This document shows, in pieces, positions 24,541-33,988 of a stretch of DNA of 64,000 bases. The first letter of the stretch is position 1; the number at the start of each line of letters is the position of its first letter. Under the pieces are notes generated by a model. That model saw nothing but the letters and a program-made list of their open reading frames with translations, was not told the DNA's origin and did not search any database. A program made the position numbers and the translations under genes. This DNA comes from Balneola vulgaris DSM 17893 (GTDB lineage: Bacteria > Bacteroidota > Rhodothermia > Balneolales > Balneolaceae): positions 1 to 64,000 of the forward strand of contig NZ_AQXH01000008.1 of NCBI RefSeq assembly GCF_000375465.1, written 5' to 3'.

Positions 24541-27500
24541 TGAGTGAAAAGAATACCCATATCGGCCTTAAAGTTTTGAGATGGTTTTTAGGAATCGTGG
24601 TTACGCTGTTGGTTCTAATTGGCATAGCACGATTTTCACTCACCACCGATCCCGTTCGAAATTTTGTGAAAAATAAAGTGGTAGAAATAGCCAATCAGAG
24701 TTTACACGCAGAGCTAAAGATTGGAAGTATTGATGGGGACCTTTGGAATGAAATAATTCTATCTGATATCAGTATCACCGATTCGGATACCCTTGGAGTA
24801 ATAGACTCGCTATATGTTAGTTATGATGTGCTCAGTATCCTATCTCCAGTATTTGAAATCAATACGGTTCATGTGGATAGAGCATCCATCTTTGCTAAAG
24901 AAACATCCTCGTCGCCATCCTCTACAGATAGTACGCTGTCATTTAATCTCCAGGAAATTGTAAAGGAAGACACTACCGCAAAGGAGCCTTTTTACTTTAA
25001 AGTGAATGCACTTCAAGTTCGATCTTCCAGAATTTCACTTACTGCACCTTCCCTATTGCCAGATGGTTCTCTGAAAATAAGAGAGCTGAATACGGATGCT
25101 TCTTTGAGTATCACCGATGAAATAGAGAGCACACTATCCGACTTAAGTTTCAAATTAGAAGAAGGGCGATTACCCAATGCCATAGATGTGGGATTGAGTG
25201 GGGCGTTCGAGAACCAAGAAGTGACTTTGAAAGATCTATTGGTGAACACGGGGCGCTCGTTGATAAAAGCGAAGGGACAGGTAGATGTTGTGGATAGTTC
25301 TTTAGACGTTTCATCAGAATTTTCGCCACTCTCTTTAGCCGATATTGATGCCTATTTAGAAAATGATCTGCCATCCGAGGACGTGCAATTGACATTGGGT
25401 GTTCGTGGCGCTATGGATGCATTGACGGTGGATCTTCAAATGAGCAGTCCTTCTGTTAAATCGTTGAATATTAAATTGAAAGGGGCCGTTGGCGAATCCG
25501 TGGTACTCAATCAAGTGTTGGTTGAAGGGAAAGGATTAAGTGCTGATGCATTTTCTCAGAATCAGTTGAGTGCTTCCATCGCTGATATAAAACTATCCGT
25601 AGATGGGTATATCCCTACAAACTATGAACAAGCTTCGGCTACTTTTCAGCTAGATGTAAACGAGATTAACTATGAAGAATATGCTATTCGAAGCCTAAGT
25701 AGCTCGGGTAGCTTGAAGGAGGGCAAAGTTGAAGCCGATGTAAATGTGCGCTCCTATTATCAAGATGAACTCATTGCAGCAGCAGTCGTTGATCAAGTGT
25801 TTAGTGAGAGCCCTCGATGGGAACTGCCATTTCAACTAAAGAATATAAACTTAGCAAACTGGGTAGATTCACAACCACCAAGTAATATAAGCTTAGTGGG
25901 TAAAGCAGAAGGCATTGGATTTAAGCCTTCGAATAGTAACTGGGATTTCATTCTGGCTAATGTTGCCTCCCTAAAGGATTTAAGAAATGCCGATGAGATT
26001 GTTAAGTCAAAATCGCCAGAGGCACTTTCAAGTTTTGAGATAAACAATCAAAAGGTTGATGTGTTATTTGTGGAAGGGTCCTTGAACTCAACTCGAGTAG
26101 ATGCTCAGCTTCAAATTGCCATCGACGATTCTTACCTAAAGGCAAATGGGCAGCTCACTGAATATACCTCAGAGATGCCGTCATTCGAATTCTATGCAGA
26201 GGCTCAATCATTCAATATCTCCAGTTTAAACGGCTTTGAAGAAATTCCAACATGGATTAACGGGAAGGTTGAGGGCGAAGGTAAAGGGAGCTCGCTAGCC
26301 CAAATGAGACTAAGCGCCAGAGCTGAAATTGACTCTTCTTTTGTGAATAATGCACGGGTAGATCAAGTAGTGGCCGATATCGATCTAGAAAATGGCTTGT
26401 TGTTGATAAATGAAGGAAAGCTTGAAAGTGCAATCGCTGATGGAACCTTTAAGGGACGAAAAAATCTAGACGACCCCAACGATGTTGAAAACAAACTAGA
26501 TTTAGACTTAGAAATTAAAAACCCGCAACCCATTGCAAGTTTTGTAGGCTTAGAAAAGCTACAAGCGCAAGGCAATCTGCAGGCGGTGGTAAATCAAAAT
26601 GGTGATGGGGATTTAACCTGTAAAGCATCGTTCGACCTTAACAATATCGCTATCGATGATCTCTTTGTGGCCAAGCAAATTGAAGGGCAAGCCAATGGTG
26701 TAGTGAAAGAGCGCTATGAAGCCGACTTCGATTTACACATTAGCAATCCACTGATTTATGATGTAAGCCTAGAAGATATCTCCTTTAACGCCAACGCTGT
26801 TGGAACCGAAGACTCACTTTCTGGGGAGTATGGCTTGAATATCATCGGTGATGGAGATGGCGAAATCGTACAGAGTGGGAAATACGAGCTTCAGTTAGCC
26901 CAAAAGCACATTGGCTTAATCATCGAACAATTTGATATAAATACTAAACAGCGCTCCCTCAACTTAGAGCAACCATTTCATGTTGATGTAAGAGATTTAA
27001 GTGTTTCAACCGACACGTTAATGTTGACCTCCGAACAAGGAGCATATTTAGGATTAAGCGTACCATATGCTGATTCCCTCAATCAAAAAGTGTGGTTAAA
27101 CGGAGATAGTTTCGACTTTGGGATATTACAAGAAATCATCTTTGGGCAACGATATCTTGATGGTGTGTTATTTGGGAATCTGAGCTTGAATAAAACGGCC
27201 GATGACTTTTCGGGTAATGGTGAACTTCGCTTAAAAGACATTCAATATTCTGGGGTGGATGCCGATGAATTTACCCTTCAATTTGAAGCCCAAAATAAAC
27301 GACTGCGTTCTAACTTAGCATTAACGTGGAACGATGATACAGCAGTTGCTGGAAGCTTGAATGTTCCTTTCGAGTTGGGTAATCCTGAAGACTTTTCAGA
27401 TGCTTTTTTTGACCAAGATGTAAGTGGTTACCTGAAAGTTGAACCTACTTCACTCACAAAGTTTAAGGGACTATTAGAGCGAATGAATATCAATGAAACA

Positions 27501-29087
27501 GAGGGTATTTTAACGTTTAATGGATCATTATCGGGTACGGCTGGGGCTCCGAATATTGAAGGTAGTCTTGATATCCAAGATCCAGTGCTTTCGGGCATTC
27601 CGCTGGATACGGTATTTGCTGATTTCGGGTATAACCACAATGAAGAGAATCTATTTATAGATGCAGAGATTTTAGCCGCAAAGCAGAAAGCAGCAGACAT
27701 CGAAGTGGATATCCCTTTCGCATACGACTTCCAGACCCTAGAAGTAAAACTAGTGGATAAAAATGCACCGTTATCGGCGAAGGTGACCACGAGTAATTTT
27801 AACCTCTCCGTATTTAATGATTTCATCGACGATAGATATATAGAAGACCTAAAGGGGACACTAAACGGAGAAGTTACCATTACAGGAACGGAGGATAACT
27901 TAAATGCGAACGGTAGCTTTGAGTTGAGTAAATCAGAGATGCAGCTTCCTCAAGCCGGTATTAAACTCGATAAAATTAAATCGAAGTTAGTGTTCAATAA
28001 TGAAGGCCTGATTGTTGAATCCTTGGATATTAATTCTGGAAAAGGAGATTTAAAGATAAATGGACAAATAGGATTAACAGGGTTAGTACCCACAGAGTTG
28101 GATCTGACAGCAAAAGCGCGACAGTTTAAAGCCGCAAATAGCGACAACTATAATGCGGTTATCGATATGGACGCCAATTTAAAAGGGCCACTTTCCTCAC
28201 CGTCTGCCACAGGAAACATATCGGTTAAAAACGGCTTTGTGGTATTGCAAGAATTTGGAGAGAAGTCGGTTGAGACAGTGAAGCTAGAAGGGGAAGAAGT
28301 TAATACGATGAGTATTTATGACTCACTAGCTATAGATATGGTGTTTAAAATAGAACGGAATTTCTTTGTTCGAAGCCGCAAGTACACTGATATCGAAGTG
28401 GAATTGCAAGGTGAAGTGGATGCGCAGAAAAATTCGACCGAAGACCTTCAGCTGTTTGGGCAAATTAACGGAGTAAGTGGATATGTGAAGCCACTGGGCA
28501 AAACCTTCGTTCTTGAAGAAGCCGTAATTACTTTCTCAGGTCCTTCTGATAATCCAGAGCTATTTGTGAAGAGCTCTTACAAGCCCCCAACTATAGAACA
28601 GGATGAAGGTATCGTGGAGTTATTTTATATCATTGAAGGAACTGCTCAGTCGCCAGAGTTTAGGTTTGATAGTAATCCACCTATGGAACAGCAGGATATC
28701 ATTGCATATACCCTGTTTGGTCGCCCATTTTACACGCTCGATGGATGGCAACAAGCCTTAGGTGGAACAGGTGGAGCTAGCCCCTCCGACTTATTGGTGA
28801 ATGTACTACTGGATGAAGTGGAAGCCCTCGCTACCAGAGAATTAGGCATTGATGTAGTTCAGATCAATAACACCAGAGTGGGGAATGAAAGCGGTACCTC
28901 TATCAAAACGGGTTGGTATCTAAATGAACGAACCTTCTTCGCAATTGTAAATGAAGTGGGCGTTGGTGATCCGAAAACGCTCTTCATCCTCGAGTATATC
29001 TTATCCAAGTATTGGGATTTAATTATTACCCAAGGGGAAGATTCAAACCGAACGGGTGTGGATGTACGCTGGCAATTCGACTATTGA
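24540..29087 (+). CDS. tamB: TamB family translocation and assembly protein
   Basis: A 1515-residue protein with one N-terminal membrane anchor (WFLGIVVTLLVLIGIARF) and a very long series of repeated beta segments forming an AsmA/TamB-type groove across the periplasm. The C-terminal DUF490 region is clear: EAVITFSGPSDNPELFVKSS, QQDIIAYTLFGRPF, and a final FILEYILSKYWDLIITQGED before RWQFDY. TamB proteins move phospholipids or help fold outer-membrane proteins with a BamA-family partner, here the gene directly upstream. The length is close to or above the usual 1200-1500. The last 7 bases overlap the convergent small zinc protein gene. Confidence 0.95.
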   Translation: MSEKNTHIGLKVLRWFLGIVVTLLVLIGIARFSLTTDPVRNFVKNKVVEIANQSLHAELKIGSIDGDLWNEIILSDISITDSDTLGVIDSLYVSYDVLSILSPVFEINTVHVDRASIFAKETSSSPSSTDSTLSFNLQEIVKEDTTAKEPFYFKVNALQVRSSRISLTAPSLLPDGSLKIRELNTDASLSITDEIESTLSDLSFKLEEGRLPNAIDVGLSGAFENQEVTLKDLLVNTGRSLIKAKGQVDVVDSSLDVSSEFSPLSLADIDAYLENDLPSEDVQLTLGVRGAMDALTVDLQMSSPSVKSLNIKLKGAVGESVVLNQVLVEGKGLSADAFSQNQLSASIADIKLSVDGYIPTNYEQASATFQLDVNEINYEEYAIRSLSSSGSLKEGKVEADVNVRSYYQDELIAAAVVDQVFSESPRWELPFQLKNINLANWVDSQPPSNISLVGKAEGIGFKPSNSNWDFILANVASLKDLRNADEIVKSKSPEALSSFEINNQKVDVLFVEGSLNSTRVDAQLQIAIDDSYLKANGQLTEYTSEMPSFEFYAEAQSFNISSLNGFEEIPTWINGKVEGEGKGSSLAQMRLSARAEIDSSFVNNARVDQVVADIDLENGLLLINEGKLESAIADGTFKGRKNLDDPNDVENKLDLDLEIKNPQPIASFVGLEKLQAQGNLQAVVNQNGDGDLTCKASFDLNNIAIDDLFVAKQIEGQANGVVKERYEADFDLHISNPLIYDVSLEDISFNANAVGTEDSLSGEYGLNIIGDGDGEIVQSGKYELQLAQKHIGLIIEQFDINTKQRSLNLEQPFHVDVRDLSVSTDTLMLTSEQGAYLGLSVPYADSLNQKVWLNGDSFDFGILQEIIFGQRYLDGVLFGNLSLNKTADDFSGNGELRLKDIQYSGVDADEFTLQFEAQNKRLRSNLALTWNDDTAVAGSLNVPFELGNPEDFSDAFFDQDVSGYLKVEPTSLTKFKGLLERMNINETEGILTFNGSLSGTAGAPNIEGSLDIQDPVLSGIPLDTVFADFGYNHNEENLFIDAEILAAKQKAADIEVDIPFAYDFQTLEVKLVDKNAPLSAKVTTSNFNLSVFNDFIDDRYIEDLKGTLNGEVTITGTEDNLNANGSFELSKSEMQLPQAGIKLDKIKSKLVFNNEGLIVESLDINSGKGDLKINGQIGLTGLVPTELDLTAKARQFKAANSDNYNAVIDMDANLKGPLSSPSATGNISVKNGFVVLQEFGEKSVETVKLEGEEVNTMSIYDSLAIDMVFKIERNFFVRSRKYTDIEVELQGEVDAQKNSTEDLQLFGQINGVSGYVKPLGKTFVLEEAVITFSGPSDNPELFVKSSYKPPTIEQDEGIVELFYIIEGTAQSPEFRFDSNPPMEQQDIIAYTLFGRPFYTLDGWQQALGGTGGASPSDLLVNVLLDEVEALATRELGIDVVQINNTRVGNESGTSIKTGWYLNERTFFAIVNEVGVGDPKTLFILEYILSKYWDLIITQGEDSNRTGVDVRWQFDY

Positions 29088-29293
29088 GCTGGATTAAAAG
29101 AACAGTGCTCGCCTCTACAGCACTCCTCTACATTGATTCCACAGTTTGCACATTGGCCATGCCCATGTACCCAAACTAATCCTTTGGTTGAGCCACAGTA
29201 TAAACAACGTTCCGTTTCCTTAGCCTCAGGATTAGCTGAATAGCTGGAATTCTTTTCTTCCTGCTTTGAAATAGATTTAGAAGTAGGCTTCAT
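29081..29293 (-). CDS. Small Cys-rich zinc-ribbon-like protein
   Basis: The 70 residues comprise a polar N-terminal half and a C-terminal cysteine cluster. C-x2-C (RCLYCGS), C-x2-C (GQCANCGIN), then ECCRGEHC gives eight cysteines and two histidines. It probably binds one or two zinc ions or is a small scaffold. No family is recognised. It is 15 bases downstream of the MBL-fold gene and likely cotranscribed with it. Confidence 0.75.
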   Translation of the reverse strand: MKPTSKSISKQEEKNSSYSANPEAKETERCLYCGSTKGLVWVHGHGQCANCGINVEECCRGEHCSFNPAQ

Positions 29294-29308
29294 CGATCAA
29301 TAAACTAT

Positions 29309-30217
29309 TTATTCCATCTCCATAAGTTCGTCGTAAGCGGCCGCAATATTTCTACTCAGAGGTAGTGACCATCCCGGCGCGTTAAAGCTTTCAAAGCCCG
29401 GAAGAACGGCTAAAGTCGAGAGTTCTTCTTTGCTCTTACCCTCCGCTATACCCTTCTGAGTATACTCAAGCAGTGCTTCTAGAAAATCGCTTTTAAGTTG
29501 AACATCTTCTTTGGAGCCCGTGATGCCATACTCTTGATTACCATGCCCAAATATATAAACGGTATCAGACTCTAAACTCGAAATGGTTTCTCTTAAAACG
29601 GTAATCCAGTTGTGAATATTAGCACCACCATCTCGGTCGATAAAAGGGTAAGCTCTATTGAACATGAGGTCGCCCATATGTGCTACATTGGCTTTCTCGA
29701 AATAAACAACGGTATCCCCACCTGTGTGCGCAGGACCTAAATGACTTAAGTTAACCACTTCATCCCCAACAGTTTCTTTCCAAGAGGTGGTATAGGTTTC
29801 GTTGGCATATACTTGGTTATCTAAAGACGTTTGTCCCCTTCGGGCAGCAGATGCTTTTTGTAAACCGGGCACATTTTTATGAGCCACAATCTTCTGGGCT
29901 ACATCTTTAAAAGCTAAGTTTCCAGCTGTATGATCCCCATGATGATGAGTGTTTATAAGCATATCCATTACATGGCTGGTTTTCTCTTGAACACCTTCAA
30001 TAAATACTTGTGCTGATTGTGGATACTGAGCATCTACGGCCACTAAGGCATCTGCCGAAGCTAACCAACCAATGGTTCCACCACGACTGGTAAAAGTACC
30101 AACGTTTCTTCGAATGGTAGTAAAAGGGGTTTGGAAGAAGTGAGCTAAACGATGAATAGGAAGCATAGTTCCTATCCCTAAAGCTGAGGTTTGGAGTAGG
30201 AATTCTTTTCTATTCAT
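29309..30217 (-). CDS. MBL-fold metallo-hydrolase with export signal
   Basis: The 302 residues start with NRKEFLLQTSALGIGTML, which resembles a twin-arginine signal with Arg-Lys, so periplasmic export is probable. The metallo-beta-lactamase metal motif is THHHGDHTAGN, with further ligands in LGPAHTGGD (His), AHMGDLMF (Asp) and FGHGNQEYG (His). These give a di-zinc site and hydrolase activity on an unknown substrate. The C-terminal part is helical and family-specific. It is followed by the Cys-rich small gene and preceded by yitT-like with 14 bases between. Confidence 0.9.
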   Translation of the reverse strand: MNRKEFLLQTSALGIGTMLPIHRLAHFFQTPFTTIRRNVGTFTSRGGTIGWLASADALVAVDAQYPQSAQVFIEGVQEKTSHVMDMLINTHHHGDHTAGNLAFKDVAQKIVAHKNVPGLQKASAARRGQTSLDNQVYANETYTTSWKETVGDEVVNLSHLGPAHTGGDTVVYFEKANVAHMGDLMFNRAYPFIDRDGGANIHNWITVLRETISSLESDTVYIFGHGNQEYGITGSKEDVQLKSDFLEALLEYTQKGIAEGKSKEELSTLAVLPGFESFNAPGWSLPLSRNIAAAYDELMEME

Positions 30218-30231
30218 AATAGCAAGGTTTG

Positions 30232-30888
30232 TTAGTCGAGTACCAAATAACGCCCTGGTCTATGATTAACCGCTAATATTAGGTTCAAGAACACAGAGGC
30301 TACTACAGAATAAACAATAGCCATTAGATCTACCACAAAAAATGCACTTACGATAATAATCGCATCCACCAGCATCTGAAAACGTCCGGCATTTACTTGG
30401 TGAAATTTCTGTAAATAAATAGAAACGATATTTAATCCACCCAAACTGGCTTTGTGCCTAAACAACATCAACAATCCCGAGCCAATCATAAAGCCCCCAA
30501 GTGCAGCGGCATAAATTGGATTCACTTCACCGAACTCAAATAGCACGGGTAAGTATTCCGTACAAAGTGATACTAAGAATACAGAGATGAATGTTTTAAG
30601 AGTGAATATCCATCCCAGCTTCCAGAGAGCAAGTGCATAAAATGGGATATTGATAACAAAGAAAATCTGCCCAAAGCTGTATTCAGATGCATATTGCCCT
30701 AAGAAGGCTAGTCCCGCGGTTCCACCAATTAAGAAGCTTTGGTGAGAAAACAGTGCAATACCAAAGGACATCAAAATAGACGCAACCGAAATGGCTAGTA
30801 AATCTTCTAGCAGAGTGTGTTCACGAATAGAGGGATCAATACCTTCTTCTATAAGTTGTTCTGTAATTTTGTCGTTGGGAGGGGCCAT
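30232..30888 (-). CDS. YitT family membrane protein
   Basis: The 218-residue membrane protein has five to six predicted helices and the family pattern FSHQSFLIGGTAGLAFLG, FFVINIPFYALALWKLGW, GGFMIGSGLLMLFRHKASLGG and NVVSIYL-like LNIVSIYLQK. The usual YitT C-terminal DUF2179 domain is absent, as in the shorter members. Function unknown, possibly small-molecule transport. First gene of a probable three-gene leftward operon with the MBL-fold and Cys-rich genes. Confidence 0.9.
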   Translation of the reverse strand: MAPPNDKITEQLIEEGIDPSIREHTLLEDLLAISVASILMSFGIALFSHQSFLIGGTAGLAFLGQYASEYSFGQIFFVINIPFYALALWKLGWIFTLKTFISVFLVSLCTEYLPVLFEFGEVNPIYAAALGGFMIGSGLLMLFRHKASLGGLNIVSIYLQKFHQVNAGRFQMLVDAIIIVSAFFVVDLMAIVYSVVASVFLNLILAVNHRPGRYLVLD

Positions 30889-30997
30889 ATTCTCTTTCTT
30901 AATTATTAGCCCAAAGATACAGCTATTCCAACTTCAAATTAGCCTCACACACAAAGTTTTCGGTTATGAAATGAATAAGAATACTCTATCAGTGTCT

Positions 30998-31363
30998 CTA
31001 TTGTTCATCTCTGATAAGTAACAGGATAGCCGAGTGGGGTACAATGAGGTACTTCTCATTTTCGAACTCAATTTCATGGGCTCTACTTTTTAGAAAAATG
31101 GCTAAGTCGCCAGCGCTAGCTTGCATGCCAATGTACTTGGTGTCTTCATTCCCTTTCCATGTTTCCTCGATGTCATTATTAGGGATGGGATAGCCTGGGC
31201 CCGTTTTAATGATGTACCCACTCTGAATTTCTTCCTTTTCTTTAACCGAAGCAGGAAGCACTAAACCACTTCGAGTATGAGTTTCCATATCACGTGGCTT
31301 GATGAGCACGCGATCACCAACTACAATAAAATTGTCAACGGAATTGAGATATTCTTGAATCAT
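30998..31363 (-). CDS. GroES-like co-chaperone (Cpn10 family), extended
   Basis: The 121 residues show the GroES fold: VGDRVLIKPRDMETHTRSG, LVLPASVKEKEEIQSGYIIKTG, DLAIFLKSRAHEIEFENEKY and LIVPHSAILL. Genuine GroES is about 95 residues; this one has an insertion of about 20 (GYPIPNNDIEETWKGNEDTK) near the roof loop. No groEL is adjacent, so it is probably a paralogue with a special role rather than the main co-chaperonin. Monocistronic. Confidence 0.88.
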   Translation of the reverse strand: MIQEYLNSVDNFIVVGDRVLIKPRDMETHTRSGLVLPASVKEKEEIQSGYIIKTGPGYPIPNNDIEETWKGNEDTKYIGMQASAGDLAIFLKSRAHEIEFENEKYLIVPHSAILLLIRDEQ

Positions 31364-31454
31364 CTAAGTACTATTTTTTGGAAAAAATAAGGAATTCTGA
31401 ACCTTTGATTTATATTCTCGTTAATAAAAAAAGCTTAAAGACTATTTCATCAAT

Positions 31455-32318
31455 ATGGACATGAAAAATAAACTTTGTGTGGTAACTGGCGCAAACTCTG
31501 GCATCGGTTATGAAATCTCGAAAGGCTTACTTAAAAAAGGGGCTTATTTGGTGATGGTTTGCAGAAACGAAGACAAAGCAGAGCAAGCCAAAACCCAGTT
31601 AATGCAAGAAACAGGAGAGCGTGGAATTGATATCGTTCTATGTGATTTCTCCATTCAAGCTGAAATCCGAAAAGCTGCGGAAGAGATTCAGAATCAATAT
31701 AAATGCATTGATGTGTTGATCAATAATCATGGTTTTATTGCTTCAGAGCGCAATGAAACAGTGGATGGGTTAGAAGAAACCTTCGCTGTAAATCACATTG
31801 GTTACTTCCTGTTTACGAATCTTTTGTTAGATCAAGTTTTAGAATCTGAGAAAGGCCGAATTATAAATGTAGCTTCAGAAGCTCACCGTTATGGCGAATT
31901 TGATCCCGATAATCTTCAATTGAAAGAAGGGTTTAAAGTGATGAAAGCTTATGGCAATTCGAAGCTCTTCAACATTTTATTCACCAAAGAACTAGCCGAA
32001 CGAATTAAAGACACCGAGGTAACGGCAAACTGTGTGCACCCTGGAGTTGTGGCTTCAAATTTTGGCAAGAACAGTAACTTTTTAATCCGTTTAGCTTACG
32101 GTATTGGTTCACTGTTTATGATTCCCAATGAAAAGGGAGCCGAAACGCCTTTGTATTTAGCAACATCCGATGATGTGGAAGGAGTAAATGGCGCGTACTT
32201 TAAAAATAAGCGTGCTGTTGCACCTAGAAAACAAGCCAGAGATTTAGAAGCGGCGCGTCAACTTTGGGATATGAGTGAGGAATTAGCAGGACTCAAACAG
32301 CCTGAAATTCAACTTTAG
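31455..32318 (+). CDS. Short-chain dehydrogenase/reductase (retinol dehydrogenase-like)
   Basis: The 287-residue SDR has the cofactor motif TGANSGIGYEIS, VCRNEDKAEQ (Arg favouring NADPH), NNHGF, NHIGYF, the catalytic Ser in NVASEAHR, and YGNSK with Tyr and Lys. VHPGVVASNFG follows. The pattern matches the retinol dehydrogenase/WW-oxidoreductase-like branch that reduces aldehydes or ketones; the bacterial substrate is unknown. It is convergent with the phospholipase D gene, overlapping by 4 bases. Confidence 0.92.
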   Translation: MDMKNKLCVVTGANSGIGYEISKGLLKKGAYLVMVCRNEDKAEQAKTQLMQETGERGIDIVLCDFSIQAEIRKAAEEIQNQYKCIDVLINNHGFIASERNETVDGLEETFAVNHIGYFLFTNLLLDQVLESEKGRIINVASEAHRYGEFDPDNLQLKEGFKVMKAYGNSKLFNILFTKELAERIKDTEVTANCVHPGVVASNFGKNSNFLIRLAYGIGSLFMIPNEKGAETPLYLATSDDVEGVNGAYFKNKRAVAPRKQARDLEAARQLWDMSEELAGLKQPEIQL

Positions 32319-33460
32319 AGTTGCTGCCTAAAAGGCCTAAGTGCTAATTCGAGTGCCCGTTTCAGTATACCTCGTTGTTTCCACCTTGTATTGGTAACTA
32401 AGTCGCAATGCGTTAGGTCTTCTTCGAAGTGGTCGTGTAATGTAGAGGCCAATTCACGATTGATCATAACAAGGTTTACTTCATCATCTTTAAGCATGGA
32501 GCGATGATTGAAGTTAGCCGAGCCTACACAAGCAAGCTCATCATCAACAAGGATGATTTTGGCATGCATCATGGTTTTTTGATAGTAGTGGATTTGAACT
32601 CCAGCCTCTAGAAGAAGTTCAAAGCTATCGCCGGCAATGATGGTGGTTGAAGTTTGGTCGGTATGCCTTCCTGGAATAACAATCTTAACATCTACGCCTT
32701 CGCGCGCTCGTTCACAAAGTAGCTCAACGAGTTTGGCATCAGGGTTGAAGTAGGCCGTGCATATATAAATGCGTTCTTTAGCAATGTGCACTAAAGTTTG
32801 ATATAGGAGTACAATATCACTCCAGCGAACCGAAGCCGATGTACGAATGGTTTGGATGGCTACATCGCCATCTACGAACTTCTGTTCATCATCGATGGTA
32901 TCGGTAAGTTCTAAGTCGTTGCCCGCTTCAATCCAGTTTTCTGTGAATGCAGCTTTGATACCCGCTAAGGCCGGTCCTGTTATTTTGAAATGGGTGTCGC
33001 GCCACTCATTAGCATTTCGAGCATTACCTTCCCATTCTTCAGCAATGCCTACACCGCCGGTAAAGGCAATTTTGTTATCACATAGTAAAATCTTGCGATG
33101 TGTGCGGTTATCCGTTTTCCAAATTTTCCATCGGGCTAGGGGACGGAACCAAACAACTTGAACTCCAGAGTTTTTCATATTCTCTACAAGTTCATCTTTC
33201 ATAGGGAAGGCTCCATAAGAATCGAGTAAAACCTTTACATCGAGGCCTTCTTTAGCTTTTTTACAAAATAGATTGGCGAATTTGTTAGCAACATCTCCTT
33301 GCCAATAAACAAAGGTGAGAAATGAAATGGAGTGTTGCGCTTGATCAATAGCTTCAAGCATAGCAGGAAAAATCTCGTCACCATTCTTAAGAACGGTGAC
33401 GGAGTTTCCTTTGGTGAATGGTACACCTATAGTTTGTTCGAGGGTTTCTTGATACCCCAT
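32315..33460 (-). CDS. Cardiolipin synthase-like phospholipase D protein
   Basis: The 381 residues carry two HKD phospholipase D motifs: HRKILLCDNKIAFTGG and HAKIILVDDELACVGSANFNHRS. They match the bacterial cardiolipin synthase family, although the N-terminal transmembrane helices of Cls are missing, as in ClsB (YbhO)-type enzymes of about 400 residues. The expected reaction joins phosphatidylglycerol units at the membrane. It is upstream of the DUF1328 small gene only by orientation (both leftward, 6 bases apart: 33467 to 33460), so they could share a transcript. Confidence 0.9.
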   Translation of the reverse strand: MGYQETLEQTIGVPFTKGNSVTVLKNGDEIFPAMLEAIDQAQHSISFLTFVYWQGDVANKFANLFCKKAKEGLDVKVLLDSYGAFPMKDELVENMKNSGVQVVWFRPLARWKIWKTDNRTHRKILLCDNKIAFTGGVGIAEEWEGNARNANEWRDTHFKITGPALAGIKAAFTENWIEAGNDLELTDTIDDEQKFVDGDVAIQTIRTSASVRWSDIVLLYQTLVHIAKERIYICTAYFNPDAKLVELLCERAREGVDVKIVIPGRHTDQTSTTIIAGDSFELLLEAGVQIHYYQKTMMHAKIILVDDELACVGSANFNHRSMLKDDEVNLVMINRELASTLHDHFEEDLTHCDLVTNTRWKQRGILKRALELALRPFRQQL

Positions 33461-33466
33461 GTATGA

Positions 33467-33634
33467 TCAGATTGGTTTCTTTCTTCGTCCGAAGACTAAT
33501 GAAATGATAAATAAAACCAAAAATACATAAAATAAAATTTCAGCTATTCCTGCTGCGGCTCCGGCTAATCCACCGAATCCAAATACTGCTGCTACAAGAG
33601 CAACAAGAAAGAATGTAATACTCCATCTTAACAT
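33467..33634 (-). CDS. DUF1328-like small membrane protein (55 aa)
   Basis: A 55-residue frame found by reading the gap. It begins [20 protein letters not shown], continues with GGLAGAAAG and a second helix ([18 protein letters not shown]), and ends GRRKKPI. This matches the DUF1328/YtjA family, small inner-membrane proteins linked to envelope stress. A good ribosome site (GGAGAG) lies 4-9 bases before the ATG. It ends 6 bases before the cardiolipin synthase-like start. Confidence 0.85.
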   Translation of the reverse strand: MLRWSITFFLVALVAAVFGFGGLAGAAAGIAEILFYVFLVLFIISLVFGRRKKPI

Positions 33635-33668
33635 GGGTCTCTCCGTTTTTAGTTATTAATTTAATCTC

Positions 33669-33866
33669 TTACTTCATACGCGAAAGCGCTAAGCCACCCA
33701 GCATCACAATACCGGAAATTAAAATAGGCACATAGTCACCTGTGCTCACTGCAACATCGGCGCCCAATACTTCAAAAGAATCAGAATTCTGGAAATATTG
33801 GTAACTGTAAAATATCACGCCAATTAATCCACCTGCGGCTAAAATACTTCCTATGGTCTTTTTCAT
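33669..33866 (-). CDS. DUF3185-like small membrane protein
   Basis: The 65 residues hold two transmembrane helices (about 5-25 and 44-62) separated by a polar linker (YQNSDSFEVLGADVAVSTGD). The second ends in GIVMLGGLALSRMK. The pattern resembles DUF3185, often near DUF1328 genes; here the two are 34 bases apart. Function unknown, probably envelope stress-related by context. Confidence 0.7.
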   Translation of the reverse strand: MKKTIGSILAAGGLIGVIFYSYQYFQNSDSFEVLGADVAVSTGDYVPILISGIVMLGGLALSRMK

Positions 33867-33988
33867 AATAAAATCTATTAGTTAGTGTGTATGCTCTTTA
33901 AGGCATTACTCAATGAATTGGTTCCTTTCTCTAATAAATAGAGTTACAGGGCAACGAGTTACACACCATGGAATAGTTTAAAAGTAGC

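Noticed and set aside
27428-27880. 150-codon minus-strand frame within tamB
   Set aside because: Antisense shadow in a repetitive beta-rich gene; no independent features.
24540-29087. Adhesin or surface repeat protein reading of the 1515-residue gene
   Set aside because: The N-terminal anchor, DUF490 C-terminus and coupling to a BamA-family gene identify TamB.
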